Below, one piece after another: positions 21,836 to 33,165 of a DNA stretch of 64,000 nucleotides (position 1 is the first letter of the stretch; every line of letters begins with the position of its first letter). The notes below the pieces were generated by a model, which did no database searches, was not told where the DNA came from, and was given only the letters and a program-made list of their open reading frames with translations. The stretch is from Inia geoffrensis (Eukaryota; Chordata; Mammalia; Artiodactyla; Iniidae): positions 8,654,001 through 8,718,000 of the forward strand of contig CM070901.1 of the NCBI GenBank assembly GCA_036417435.1. The letters run 5' to 3'. Both the position numbers and the translations under genes were made by a program.

Positions 21836-22910
21836 ATGGGATATACTTATACTAAAAAAAAAAAAAAAAATTATTTATTGTTTATCAGAAATTCTAATTT
21901 AACTGAGCATGCTGCACCTTTATTTGCTAAATCTGGCAATCTTACTCTAATTCCAAGAATATTTGAAAGTGACGAATTGGCTGGGAATGATATATAGCTT
22001 CTGCCAAGTTAAGAACTGGCATCAGTTTTTTTTTTTTTTAAGTCAACTAAGTAACTAAAAGAAAAGGAAAATGCTGTCATGGGAGTTTTCAATCTGTTCC
22101 AAAATCCTGAAATTTTTCCCAGAAAAGTAACTCAACAAAATGCTTGGAAATATAAAAGATTTTTCATGCTTTAAATCTGATCTAAAACTGTCTTAGAAGT
22201 GGCTAATTTGTTTCTTGTGACTATAAAAAACAAGAATAAAGTTCCATCTGATCCTGACTTAATTTTTTAAAATCTGTGGTGAATTACAATCGAATTGGGG
22301 ACTGCTTCTTATTTCTACTACTGACAGTTTATTAGATTCAGCTTGAAAATAGGTAAATTAAAACATAGGAATTTAAAAAAAAATTAGACTGAAAACAGCT
22401 TTCAATAAAGCACTTTAAAGACATCTTCCCCAAGGGCCTGCAGGTGTTTCTAGCAATGAGCCGGAAATCTCTACCAGCCCATTTTTCCCTCACATGCCTC
22501 AGGAGCAACTAATACCACCCAAGAGGCAAAACTGATTTCCTCTGCTTCAATTTTGTGTTCTTAACATTTATAACGACATTCTTTATTTCCCCTTGTGAGT
22601 TTTTAAGCACAAATATCATGCAGGCTATTAAATAAGAAATTAAACTCATTTCAGGATCAGTTGAAGACGCCAATGAGATGGGGATGCAGGGGTGAGAGAG
22701 AGAACAAAGAAAAACAGAGCAACAAAATCCCCAACATCTGAACTTTAATAAAAGACTAAGTGATGGGCAAAGCAGGCCAAAAGAAGCCTCTGCAGAGATT
22801 TCCCTCTGTTAGCTTTATTTCTGACTTGAGTGTACTGACTGCCTTGCAGTGGAGGAATTTAAACGCCATAGGAAGCAAAGAGCAAGAGAGGAGAGAAATA
22901 TAGAGAAAGG

Positions 22911-22912
<2 letters not shown>
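21836..22912. other. No gene or recognised repeat
   Basis: AT-rich unique sequence with A-runs near 21856-21872 and a T-run near 22028. No exon or RNA gene is seen. Confidence 0.4.
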
Positions 22913-22952
<40 letters not shown>

Positions 22953-22972
22953 CGCGCGCGCACGTGCGCGTG
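22913..22972. repeat. (TG)n followed by CG/CA alternating purine-pyrimidine tract
   Basis: About 17 TG units run into a CG-rich alternating stretch (gcgcgcacgcgcgcgcacg). The whole 60 bases alternate almost perfectly between purine and pyrimidine, which favours Z-DNA. Confidence 0.95.
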
Positions 22973-23309
22973 TTTTGGGAGTGGGGCGCACGTGGGGAAA
23001 GGGGCCAGGGTATGCAGGTGGGCATGCAGCTGAAGGAAGCAGAGACTTTCCAAAGACGTTGCCACAGGAGAGAAACAGAATTTGGTAATGATTTTCTACC
23101 AAAGACAGAGCAATCGGGGGTCGTGGGTCAGTTCCGAAGGAAGTTTCTGGAGGGCTTGACATCTGTTCATAAACACATTCCTCAGCCATTGATTGACTGC
23201 TCAGTGTGTGTCAAGAATTGTGTCACGTATGGTGCTTCTCCAGAGAAAAAGTCACTTTAGAGAGCGGACCATAGAGAGGAGAAAAACATGTTAAAAAAGA
23301 AGTAGGGTT
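22973..23309. other. No gene or recognised repeat
   Basis: G-rich at first, otherwise unremarkable. Open frames through the TG tract are artefacts of the repeat. Confidence 0.4.
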
Positions 23310-23445
23310 AATCCTCACAGCAACCTTATGATGTCAAGATTCTTATCCCCAATTTACAGGTGAGGGTTTGAAGATTTATCTAGGTTAGGGCCATGACTGA
23401 ACCAAAAAATGAACTCTTGGTTGTCATGTTTTCCATTTTGCCTTG
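23310..23445 (-). mobile_element. MIR fragment
   Basis: The plus strand reads 'aatcctcacagcaacctta' and 'atccccaatttacaggtgag', the reverse complement of the MIR core. It is moderately diverged. Confidence 0.8.
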
Positions 23446-23879
23446 CTGCCTGTGTTTTTAGAAAATACGTATACTAACAGTTCCTCTGAAGTGTATCCTG
23501 TTTAAAAAAGTGTTGATTTAATCATTAAATTTCAATTGTTTTAACTGAGAGAAACCCAACTCCTGGATAAAAGCAAGAGTTGAAGTCTCTGATTTTAGTG
23601 GCTCTGCTCCCTGCTAGAGCTTCATAGTCTACTTGATATTCAAGGCCAGCTTTCACTGAAAATCCCCAAATTGAAATTCACTTACCAGGGAATGCAATGT
23701 TTTGACTCAGCACACAAACCAAAAACCAGTATAGTTAGTACTCACTAGGATAATCTGATCAGCATAATTTTTGATATTTGCCTTCTGTCATTAAGAGATG
23801 GTTCTTATCAGCATCTTTCAGGTAGAGTGACCAAGGGTGGGTCAGGGCAGCTGCTCTGAAGTGTGCAACTTTAGTGCAG
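23446..23879. other. No gene or recognised repeat
   Basis: Unique-looking non-coding sequence. Confidence 0.4.
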
Positions 23880-24035
23880 TGCACCTCAGACTTTAACGTG
23901 CTTTCCGACCCCTGGAGATCTTGTGAAGCTCTAGGTCTGAGCTGGGGCTGACATTCTGCGCGTCTCAACGTAGATGCTCCCAGGTGACACAGGGGCTGCT
24001 GATGCAGAGACCACCCTCCCAATGGCAAGGGCTTA
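23880..24035. mobile_element. MER5/MER20-like non-autonomous hAT fragment
   Basis: It has the order 'gcacctcagactttaacgtg', 'ggtctgagctggggctgaca' and 'gctcccaggtgacacagggg'. This matches the short non-autonomous hAT-Charlie elements common in mammals. The terminal inverted repeats are not intact. Confidence 0.6.
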
Positions 24036-24261
24036 GAGTGAATGCAGACCATCCTTCTGATTTAGAATCTGCCTTGATCCCATAATGTCATATGACTCAA
24101 CCAACTTGTTAGAAAATAATTATTGAGCGCCTCCAACGTACAGACACTGTGCACAATACAGAAGACAAATACATGGAAAAGTACAATCTCCGTGTGGTCT
24201 AGATGTGCACTCCTGCCTGTGGGTGTGCTGGGGAAAGAGAAGGTGACATTATTCTTTTTAC

Positions 24262-24683
24262 TCTTGTTTGTATTGTGTCACACGTTGAAATGGGCACATT
24301 GATTTTTTTGTAATTTTATATGAAAAATGTTATTTTTTTATTTTAACATCTTTATTGGAGTATAATTGCTTTACAATGGTGTGTTAGTTTCTGCTTTGTA
24401 TTGTATTGTGTTTGTCTTGTGTCACACATTGAAATGGGCACATTGATTTTTTTCGTAATTTTATATAAAAAATGTTATTTTTTTTATTTTAACATCTTTA
24501 TTGGAGTATAATTGCTTTACACTGGTGTGTTAGTTTCTGCTTTGTATTGTACTGTGTTTGTATTGTGTCAGACATTGAAATGGGCACATTGATTTTTTTG
24601 CAATTTTATATAAAAAATGTTATTTTTTTTTATCTTAACCTATTTATTGGAGTATAATTGCTTTACAATGGTGTGTTAGTTTC
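24262..24683. repeat. Tandem triplication of an L1 3'-junction unit (about 145 bp)
   Basis: The phrase 'ttgaaatgggcacattgatt' recurs with period 144 then 146 bases (anchors at 24291, 24435 and 24581). Each unit holds the left genomic flank, a T-rich stretch and the first ~65 bases of a minus-strand L1 3' end. Only the third unit continues into the rest of the L1. Units 2 and 3 share TATATAAAAA where unit 1 has TATATGAAAAA. Confidence 0.93.
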
Positions 24684-24900
24684 TGCTGTATAACAAAGTG
24701 AAGCAGCTATACATATACATATATCCCCATATCCCCTCCCTCTTGCATCTCCCTCCCTCCCACCCTCCCTATCCCACCCTTCTAGGTGGTCATAAAGCAC
24801 CGAGCTGATATCCCTGTGCTATGCGGCTGCTTCCCACTAGCTAGCTATTTTACATTTGGTAGTGTATATAAGTCCATGCCACTTAAAAATGTTATTTTTA
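24636..24900 (-). mobile_element. L1 3' UTR fragment attached to the triplication
   Basis: Younger-type L1 3' UTR, minus strand, running to 'gtccatgccactt'. The right flank 'aaaaatgttattttt' at about 24886-24900 repeats the left flank sequence, here present three times because of the triplication. The L1 insertion therefore preceded the amplification. Confidence 0.88.
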
Positions 24901-26539
24901 AGAATAGTTTCCATTGTAGGGAAGAGAAACAAAGAACATGTAACATGCTTAAGGCAATATTAGGTGGTACAATGGGAGCATGGGTGGAGGAATCTCACTC
25001 TGGGACTTTTAACTTTAAAACAAATGGCAATAGGTTAAAGGTTATTTGGGGAATGTGGGGAAATGTGATTACTTTTGGTTTTAAAATGGTAGTTTAGGAT
25101 TCAGATGGGTTTGCAGGTAGTAAGTGTGGAGGCAGGAAGAGCAGTTGGAAGGCTATTACTATAAGCTGAGAAAGCTGAGACTGAAAGAAGGGGGTGGATT
25201 TGAGAAGACCGAATTGGCTAGTAATAGGTTATACGTGGAGAAAAAAGGAAAGAAAAAAACAAGATTTCCCTTGTGGGCCGTTGAATGGACATTGATCCTA
25301 TTCACTGAATAGAGAATACAGAGGAGGAAAGTTTGGAATTTGACTTGAGGATGGCGTCTCTAAGCAACGATGTCCACTGAGTCTTCGGAGATAACAGTTG
25401 TAGGACTTACGAGAGGTGCCTGGGCTGGAAATACAGACCTGGATGGTGACGGAAGCCATGACACTAGTTAAGCTCATGTAGGGAAAATATATTTTGCTGC
25501 AGCTTTTTAGCTGGAGAGCACACATATGGGCTTCAGGGAATCCTGACCCTTCACCATTTGTAGTAAAAATTTAACTTTTATGTGCATTTTTCTGGAGACA
25601 ATGATTCTGAGGTTTCATGAAATTCTCAAAGGGGCCTTTTACCCTGAAAAGTTTAAGAATCACTAGGGTGGAATGTGCAGAGAGGCCAAGGTGGATCTGA
25701 GACACTGACAAGAAGGTAAGTAAAAAAGACAATCAAAATTTCAGAATGGAACCCTGGGGAACGCCAACACAGGGAAACCTCATCAGGTGTTGCCAGGTCG
25801 TGAAACTTCACCTGCCTCTTATATTCTGCCACTTTCTTCCTCATGTAGATTCTGGGGAAAGAAAAGCCTGTGGGGTCTGGAAGACTGGGTCACAAACAAT
25901 GATGAGGCTTGAGGGTAGAAATAATAAATTAGGAGAAGATGGATGAGCATTTAGTCAAATGTCAGGTCTTGGGATTTTTGGAGAGACTATGCTTAGAATT
26001 TTCTGAAACCTACAAATTTCCAAGTACATCTCCAGTAAGTAAAATTAACAAATATAATCCCTTTGCTATAAAGAATTCTTGTCCATGGAACATGTAATTG
26101 CTTTTTATTCATTAGACTGTATGGAGTAAGATGAAAGCAGAGTCTAGCGTTGGCTTCACTTGGTGAAACGAAGATAAAGGATCAAATGTCTTTTGAAGTA
26201 CAAATAGAATATTCATTTTTGATTCATGTTATTTGCAAATACATTATGTTTTGGAAGGTTTTCACACCAATTGGACCAAAAACAATTCAAATTTGATACC
26301 GTTTCTTTTTTTTTTTTTTTAACACTTAACACCGTGTGCACTTTAACTTTGTCCTCACAATTCAATTTGCTATTCATCTTTATAGGTTTCAGACAGCAAC
26401 TCGGGGATTTTGTTAGAACGCTAACAAACAGATGATATCACTAATCAGGAAAGAGAAGTATAGGGGTCTCTACCATCAGTAGTTTTCTGACTGGAGCATT
26501 TACTCATTTTCCAAATACCCTGGTCAGTCATCTTTTTGT
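24901..26539. other. Long unique stretch without recognised features
   Basis: About 1.6 kb of non-coding sequence. No repeat family or exon is recognised. Confidence 0.4.
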
Positions 26540-27030
26540 TGGTAACTATTAATGTTCTAGGCTGCATAACAAACTATCTCCAGGCCAAGTGGTTTAAAAC
26601 AAGCAGTTACCTCACGGTTTCTGTGGGTCGGGATTTTCAGAGGGGCTTAGCTGGGTGATTCTGGCTTGGGGTCTCTTATGAGGCTGCAGTCATCTGAAAG
26701 CTTCGCTGGTCTGAGGATCTAACTCCAAGATGGCACATTCACACGGCTTTTGGCAGGGGGCCTCAGTTCTTCATCGTGTGAACTTCTCTCTCAGGTTACT
26801 TGAATGTCCTCATGACATGACACCTGGCTTCCTCCAGGCTGAGCAATCCAGGAAAGACTGGGGTCTTTCATGACCTAGCTTGGAAGTCATGCTATGTCAT
26901 TTCTACAACATCCTGTTGGTTACAAACGTCTGTTCTATGCAATGTGGGACACTATACAAGACCACACAAGGATGTGAATACCAGGGGGCAGAGATATCTG
27001 GGGGTCCTCATGGAGGCTGGCTACCGCAGT
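26540..27030. mobile_element. Ancient mammalian interspersed repeat, family not assigned
   Basis: The order 'gctgcataacaaactatctc', 'aagtggtttaaaacaagcag', 'gggcttagctgggtgattct' and 'aagatggcacattcacacgg' is typical of a widespread mammalian repeat. The family name is not certain to me. It is strongly diverged. Confidence 0.5.
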
Positions 27031-27139
27031 AATGAAAACTAATTTTTTTAAATAAGTGTTCTCCTGGAGTACTGAGATTATAAATTCCATTACAGCCATC
27101 ATCACCACTTCTACCACCACCAGCCATGCTGACTTTTTT

Positions 27140-27300
27140 TCCAGTTTTCAGAAATAGTTGTGATATATTGAGACATAGTTGGCATATAACTTTATATAAG
27201 TTTAAGGTGTACAACATAATGATTTGATATATGTATATATTGTGAAATGATTGCCACACTAAGTTTAGTTAATATCCATCACCCAAGCATGCCTCTTTAG
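27140..27300 (-). mobile_element. Old L1M 3' end fragment
   Basis: The plus strand reads 'ttggcatataactttatata', 'aaggtgtacaacataatgat' and 'gttaatatccatcaccca', the reverse complement of L1M 3' ends. Confidence 0.75.
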
Positions 27301-29091
27301 CGGTATGTCAAAGGTCTGCACAATCACTGATTAAGATCGAGATGCAGTTAGGTCTTGGAATAAACCTATTGTCAGTAACACCACTTCAGCCATGAAGAGA
27401 AATAGTGCCTATGAGTTTTCACTTCCATTTTTAACAGAGCCAGTGCCCTCTAAATGGGGAACCTTAGGTTTCATTGTGAGTCAGCTTTAATGGATGGTAA
27501 GGCCAGGTAAAGTTGGGGTTCAGCAGAATAGTTAATGGATATATTTTCAGTAGATTGAACTTGGCAAGGGATCAGTTGCTTTAGTCAAGAATTCTCCCCT
27601 GGAAGATTAAGCCTTTGTTTCATGGAGAACAATTACTCCATCTGTTCCTAATCCATACAATGTATAAAAGGCTAGTCTATGAAATGTACCAGGAGTTTCA
27701 TAACCCTTTAAAAAGGCTTCCCAGGCTTTCCTGGTGGCACAGTTTGGCACTAGAACCTTTCTTGGAAGAAGGATATATTTCTTCCTTATCTTATCTCCCC
27801 TTCCCCCTTCCTGCCCCCTGTCTACTGTGTTATTTTAATTTTAATTTTTTTAAAAAAATTATTCAGATCAGATTCAGATCTAAACAGTTGTTTTGTGAGA
27901 AAGTCAATACTCTGATTCATTTGGTGTTATTACATTATTATTATTATTATTATTCAGGTCACTGAGACCTGCAGTAATAGTACCACAGCATTGTTATGAT
28001 CATGGTGAATGTTTAACGAGACAGTGGATATGCTGTGAGCTGGTAAAATTTGATGGCTAGAAAATGTTTTCATCCTGTTTTCACTGTTTTTTAAAAAATG
28101 GTTTGTCCAAATATCTGTTGTTCAGTGGTGATTAATTATAAATTCATACTAGCATTTATTGACTGTAAGATATGTGTAAGACTATTCCCAAGGTAGAGTA
28201 AGACAGAAACCCTAGTATCTATAACTGTATCTGTATCTGTCATCTATGTAGCTATAGATAGGTAGCTACAGAGTTATAAACAATTATATATAAAGATGAG
28301 TAGAATGAGCAAAGTGTGATAAAATCTTATAAAACTCATTGATTATGATAATGAAAATTGTTGTTTGAGTGTGGAAGACATTTTTATGGTCTCATAGATG
28401 TTTTTAATGGTATTGGTAGTGAAGTTTGCTTTTTTCCTCAGAAAGAACGTAACATTAAAACTATTCTTTATTGTTTGAACTTCTTATATTCTTCATATCC
28501 AAAGACTGGTCTTGCAACAACCTCATACTTGTGGAAGAGCATTTCCCACATAATTCTTGTGAGATAGGAAAGGGTCTGGCAGTCTAGTGTGCTTGGGAAA
28601 TACTGGGGTATTTTTAACAATTTTTTTTAAAAAGCTAAAATGTCTTGTGAATATTCAAGACTAAGGAATAGCACGCAGCATTTTCCAAACGTATTTGATT
28701 CTTTCTTAGTGGAATACCCATTAATGCCCCCAAGGAATACCAAAACGGGCAAAAAATCCCCCCAAATGAAGACATTTAAAAATCTTCCCAAATCTAAAAA
28801 AATGTGTCTCAAAGTAGCCCCTAACCAAAGACAAAGTACTCCTGACATTCTGACACAGAAAGGATTTGACTTATGTTTTCCAAGTTGTTCTTAGTACTTT
28901 GTCCATTTTATTTCCTAGTCAATAGTTTTTGAAAGACCAAGGTACATCAGATATAGTATGAAATAATTATAAAAAGCCAAAATATCAGCAGAACTTAACA
29001 AGAGTCTAATGCTGAAAAAGGAAGCAGAACTTTTTTTAAATGGACAAAGAACTTTATTTTTGCACAGAATATACCAATAGATATTCATAGT
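27301..29091. other. Unique stretch with an (ATT)n run
   Basis: Non-coding. (ATT)n occurs at about 27934-27954. At 27724-27743 a 20-base stretch resembles a CHR SINE head at 18 positions but has no SINE body. The 84-codon frame at 28640-28894 has no recognisable domain. Confidence 0.4.
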
Positions 29092-29422
29092 AAGACTGTG
29101 CATTAGGACTTCCCTGGTGGCACAGTGGTTAAGAATTTGCCTGCCAATGCAGGGGACACAGGTTTGAGCCCTGGTCCGGGAAGATCCCACATGGCGAGGA
29201 GCAACTAAGCCCGTGCGCCACAACTACTGAAGCCTGTGTGCCTAGATCCCGTGCTCCGCAACAAGAGAAGCCACCGCAATGAGAAGCCCGTGCACCGCAA
29301 CGAAGAGCAGCCCCCGCTCGCCGCAACTAGAGAAAGCCCGTGTGCTCCAACAAAGACCAAATGCAGCCAAAAATAAAAATAAATAAATAAGTTTATTTTT
29401 TAAAAAAAAAGACTATGCATTA
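29092..29422 (+). mobile_element. CHR-1-like SINE with target-site duplication
   Basis: Long CHR form, body about 29106-29408, ending in AAATAAATAAATAAG and an A-run. Flanks 29092-29105 and 29409-29422 match at 13 of 14 bases. Confidence 0.94.
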
Positions 29423-29599
29423 AGGAGAAGTTAAATTATGTTTATGATCTTTGTATAAGAACACATTTTTGGAAAGGTGTCTGTACAAAATGATTTTAAA
29501 ACACTTTAAAATTTCTGTTTTGCTAGTAAACTTCAGTTATCTGGAAAATTAATTAATACAAAGCATCTCATTCCCCAACACTGCCAGGTTATGCAATGG

Positions 29600-29850
29600 A
29601 GATGTAGCTGTCATGTGGAGGGGAAAACACGATCATCAAGAAACTGGGGCCTCTTAACGACTCTGTTAACAGCTGTACAGTCTGCATACAGCTTATTCAA
29701 TTCTCTGAATCTACATTTTCTCAGGTGTGAGACAGAGATGGCAATGTCTGTTTCACAGGATTACTGTGCAAATAAAATGAGATCAAATAGATGGAATCAT
29801 GTAGCACTCACTTAGAAAACAGAAAACTCTAATAAATGTTCTTTAAAAAC
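29600..29850 (+). mobile_element. MIR (diverged)
   Basis: Blocks such as 'ctcaggtgtgagacagagat', 'caggattactgtgcaaataa' and 'ctctaataaatgttc' follow the MIR order. The left boundary is uncertain. Confidence 0.55.
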
Positions 29851-30249
29851 AGTTTACTATTGTCATTCGAAGTCTAAAAAGGCCCTGAATCACTGAACTT
29901 TCCTAAGGCTTTATCTGCTGATGACCCAGCAGGTTTTGAGTTTTTGGTTAACAGGGCCAAACACTGAAGGATGGTAGTAAGATGAGCTCTGAGAAAGGTA
30001 AATGGATTTAGTAATTACTGGTGATTTTCAAGTGAGCATGTCATGAGTGGTGAGGATAGAGGCTAGACTGAAGAAATGTGAATATCACCAGGAATTCCTT
30101 TAAGAATCTGGGTGGAGAAGAAGAAAGGAAGATATGACAGAAGGCTGAAGGATATTAGATGAGGGACTTTAAAATTTTCAGACTGAGAGGAGATGACATC
30201 CTTACATTCCTTGAAGTTCAGCAAGAATAAAGAAGACAGTGGAAAGGGC
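29851..30249. other. No gene or recognised repeat
   Basis: Non-coding, purine-rich in part; nothing is recognised. Confidence 0.4.
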
Positions 30250-30420
30250 ACAGATGCAAGAATCAGATCTGTCTCAAGTTCAGGCTTAATTACTAACTTA
30301 CAGTATAACCTTGGGCTTCATCCTCAGCCTCTCCAAGTCCTTGTAACATGGAGATGCTCATACCAGCCTTGTTTTCTGCATGACTTTGGGGCAAAGATCA
30401 CTTGAAATAAAGCCTGTAAG
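30250..30420 (+). mobile_element. MIR (diverged)
   Basis: 'tactaacttacagtataacc', 'ttgggcttcatcctcagcct' and 'aacatggagatgctcatacc' follow the MIR core order. The match is weak to moderate. Confidence 0.5.
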
Positions 30421-31540
30421 AACACCTTGAAAATGACAGAGTACGTATCATACAAAATAAGTATAAAACAATCTTTTTGGAAGATGGTCTCACTGTGTCC
30501 AAACTGCTTACCTTTATGGCTGGTGCTATGAAAATTTTCTCTGCCCCTTTATGAAGGGTGAGTCTGCCTCTCGGAGAAGTGTTTATTGAACTGAATTGAA
30601 CAGATATGGCACTAAAGTGGCAAATACACTTTTAGCTTAGAAGGCAAATCACTCCTCTCCATCTATAAGCTAAGAGCCCTTCCCGGCTCTCTTTGGACAT
30701 TCTACTTTGGTTCTTGTTTTCGTTGCTTACCAACTGCTGTGAGGCCTGTCAGTTCTGTGCTCTTCAGCTCACACAGTTCACCCACATCTCTCAGCAATTT
30801 TCTGACTGAAAAAATTGCCTGCTCCTTGTTTTCACCGAGGTAAAATGGTACCCACTTAAGGCCCATTTGCACAAGGAGGAAAAAAAAGGCTGTTTACTAA
30901 CCTACTGTCAAATATGGCTTTTCAAACCATGCTGTATTTTGAACACTGTGGTATCAACAGAGTCAAAAGTTAAATTTTTTTATTGAGTAGAGGGATTGTG
31001 AAAGATCGCTGGAGGCTGAGCTTTAAATATAACCCCTTAAATTCTGATTTAGTTTATCCTTCAGCTTTCGAATTTATTTTTGGCACAGTTTGTATTACGT
31101 GAGGCGAAGACAAAACAAGGCATTTTCCAAGAATCATAAATTCTCCAACGAGAAACGTAAGCACTTTAAGAAGGAAAAACTCCGCAGAGATTCTACTGGT
31201 TTGTTCTCTGATTGACAGATTCATTCCTCAACCAGGCACCAGGCTAGTCCTGCATTGATAAAGATGAACAGGGCATTATATTGTTCTCAATGAACTTTGG
31301 CATGTAGGAAAATAATTGCAGTTCAGAGTGATGAACTGTATGGCAGAGCTATGAATAAAATCTAGTGGTGGCACAAAGGAGTGTCAGGGAAACCTTGTAG
31401 AGGGGAGCCGAGAAGGCCAGTGCGAGGCTTAAATGGCAGCATCTCACACTGCTTGACAGATTGGAGGCTTTTAACCAGTGGGTAGCTACTGCTACCGATA
31501 TCAGTGAGGGTCCCAGAAGGGCAGTGTGACCAACATGACT
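30421..31540. other. No gene or recognised repeat
   Basis: About 1.1 kb of non-coding sequence without recognisable features. Confidence 0.4.
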
Positions 31541-31669
31541 TTTTTGGGGGGGCTTTAATCTTTACTAATTTGTTTTTACAACTTGATTGGGATAAAATTG
31601 ATGTACAATAAATGGCACATAGCTAGAGACATTCTGACATATTTATATACCTGTCAAATCATCACAATT

Positions 31670-31906
31670 AAGATAACGAACAGGGCTTCCCTGGTGGCGC
31701 AGTGGTTGAGAGTCTGCCTGCCGACGCGAGGGACACGGGTTCGTGTCCCGGTCCGGGAAGATCCCACATGCCGTGGAGCGGCTGGGCCCGTGAGCCATGG
31801 CCGCTGAGCCTGTGAATCCGGAGCCTGTGCCCCGCAACGGGAGAGGCCACAACAGTGAGAGGCCCGCGTACTGCAAAAAAAAAAAAAAAAAAAAAGATAA
31901 TGAACA
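31670..31906 (+). mobile_element. CHR-2-like SINE with target-site duplication
   Basis: Body about 31683-31893 with an A-tail of about 20. Flanks 'aagataacgaaca' (31670-31682) and 'aagataatgaaca' (31894-31906) match at 12 of 13 bases. Confidence 0.94.
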
Positions 31907-32142
31907 CACTCAACACCCCAAACATTTCCTGTGTCCCTTCATAATCCTTCCCTTTTGTTCCTTTTTTCTCCCCTTCCCAAGTAAGCACAGACCTGCTTTC
32001 TGTCACCTCAGGTTAGTTTGCATTTTCTAGAATTTCACACACATGGAATCATACAGTATGCAACCACTGTTCATCTGGCTTCTTTCAGTCACCATAATTA
32101 TTACGATAGTCATCCATGTTGTTGTGTGTATCAATAATTCAT

Positions 32143-32275
32143 TTCACTTCTTTCTTTCTCCTTAGTTCCTCTCTCCCTCCTTCCTTCCCTCCTTTCCTCT
32201 CTTCCTCTCTCCCTTTCTCTTTCTCCCTTTCTCCCTTGCTTATTCTCTCTTTCTTTCTCTGTTTCTTTCTTTTTG
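32143..32275. repeat. Polypyrimidine (CT-rich) tract
   Basis: Mixed TTCC, CTTT and TCCC runs with almost no purine on the plus strand for about 130 bases. Confidence 0.85.
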
Positions 32276-32956
32276 CTTTATTGTATGGATATGCCACACT
32301 GTTTATCCATTTACCTGTTGATAAGACATTTGGGTTGTTTCCAGTTTTTGGCTATTGAACCTAAAGTAGTTGTGAATATTCCTGTACATGCTTTTATAAG
32401 GGCATATGCTTTCATCTTTCTTGGGTAAATATCTAGAAGTGACTAGACAAGATCTTGTGGAATGGATAGGCTTAATTTTTTAAGAAGCTGTCAGGTTGCT
32501 TCCCAAAGTGGCTGCATCATTTTCCATTTCCACTAGCATTGTATGAGAGTTCCAGTTCCTCCATGTCCTTGCCAACATTTGTTATGGTTAGTCTTGTAAA
32601 AAAAATTTAGCCCTTCTAATAGATGTGTAGTGGTACCTCACTGGGGTTCTATTCTGCATTTCCTTAATGACTAATGAGGTTGAACATCTTTTTATGTGCT
32701 AATAGCCATTCACATATCTTCTTTGTTGAAGCGTCTGTTCAAATCTTTTGCCCGTTAAAAAAATTAGGTTGTTTTCTTATTATTGCGTTTTAAGAGGTCT
32801 TTATGTATTCTGGGTATAAATCTTTTATCAGACATGATTTGCAAATAGTTTTTCCTGGTTCGTGACTTTTCATTGTCTTAATGATGTCTTTCAAAGAGCA
32901 GAAGTTTGGAACTTTGACCAAATTGAATTGATCAGTTTTTTTCTTTTTCTAAAAGA

Positions 32957-33165
32957 CAGGGGTCCCCAACCCCTGGTCATAACCAGGCTGCACAGCAGGT
33001 GAGCGGCGGGCCAGCAAGTGAAGCTTCATCTGCTGCTCCCCATCGCTCCCCATTGCTCGCATTACCGCCTGAACCACCATCCCTCCCCCACCCACTCCCC
33101 GTCCATGGAAAAATTACCTTCCACGAAACCAGCCCCTGTTGCCAAAAAGGTTGGGGACCGCTACT
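32957..33165 (+). mobile_element. MER1-like non-autonomous hAT transposon
   Basis: It starts with 'caggggtccccaacccctgg' and ends with 'aaaaaggttggggaccgcta', giving approximate terminal inverted repeats. The interior phrases 'ggtgagcggcgggccagcaa' and 'cgctcgcattaccgcctga' are typical of the MER1/Charlie group. An internal deletion is likely, because the usual middle GC-rich palindromic part is missing. The 8-bp target duplication is decayed. Confidence 0.75.

Larger units (their letters stand above)
31541..32956 (-). mobile_element. Old L1M (3' UTR and ORF2 end), minus strand
   Basis: The plus strand reads as reverse-complemented L1: 'ttgatgtacaataaatggca' near the 3' end, 'cacacatggaatcatacagt', 'gtttatccatttacctgttg' and 'gttgcttcccaaagtggctg'. 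It carries a later CHR-2 SINE at 31683-31893 and a pyrimidine tract at 32143-32275. All frames are broken. Confidence 0.8.

Noticed and set aside
22756..23260. Open frames of 68-124 codons through the TG/CG tract, rich in Thr-His or Cys-Val
   Set aside because: They are produced by the dinucleotide repeat, which has no stop codons in several frames.
24262..24683. Possible CRISPR-like array of direct repeats
   Set aside because: This is a mammalian locus. The units are adjacent tandem copies of a retrotransposon junction, not short repeats with unique spacers.
28640..28894. An 84-codon basic open frame ending PDILTQKGFDLCFPSCS
   Set aside because: No domain, splice context or family resemblance was recognised, and its length is within chance expectation for this window.
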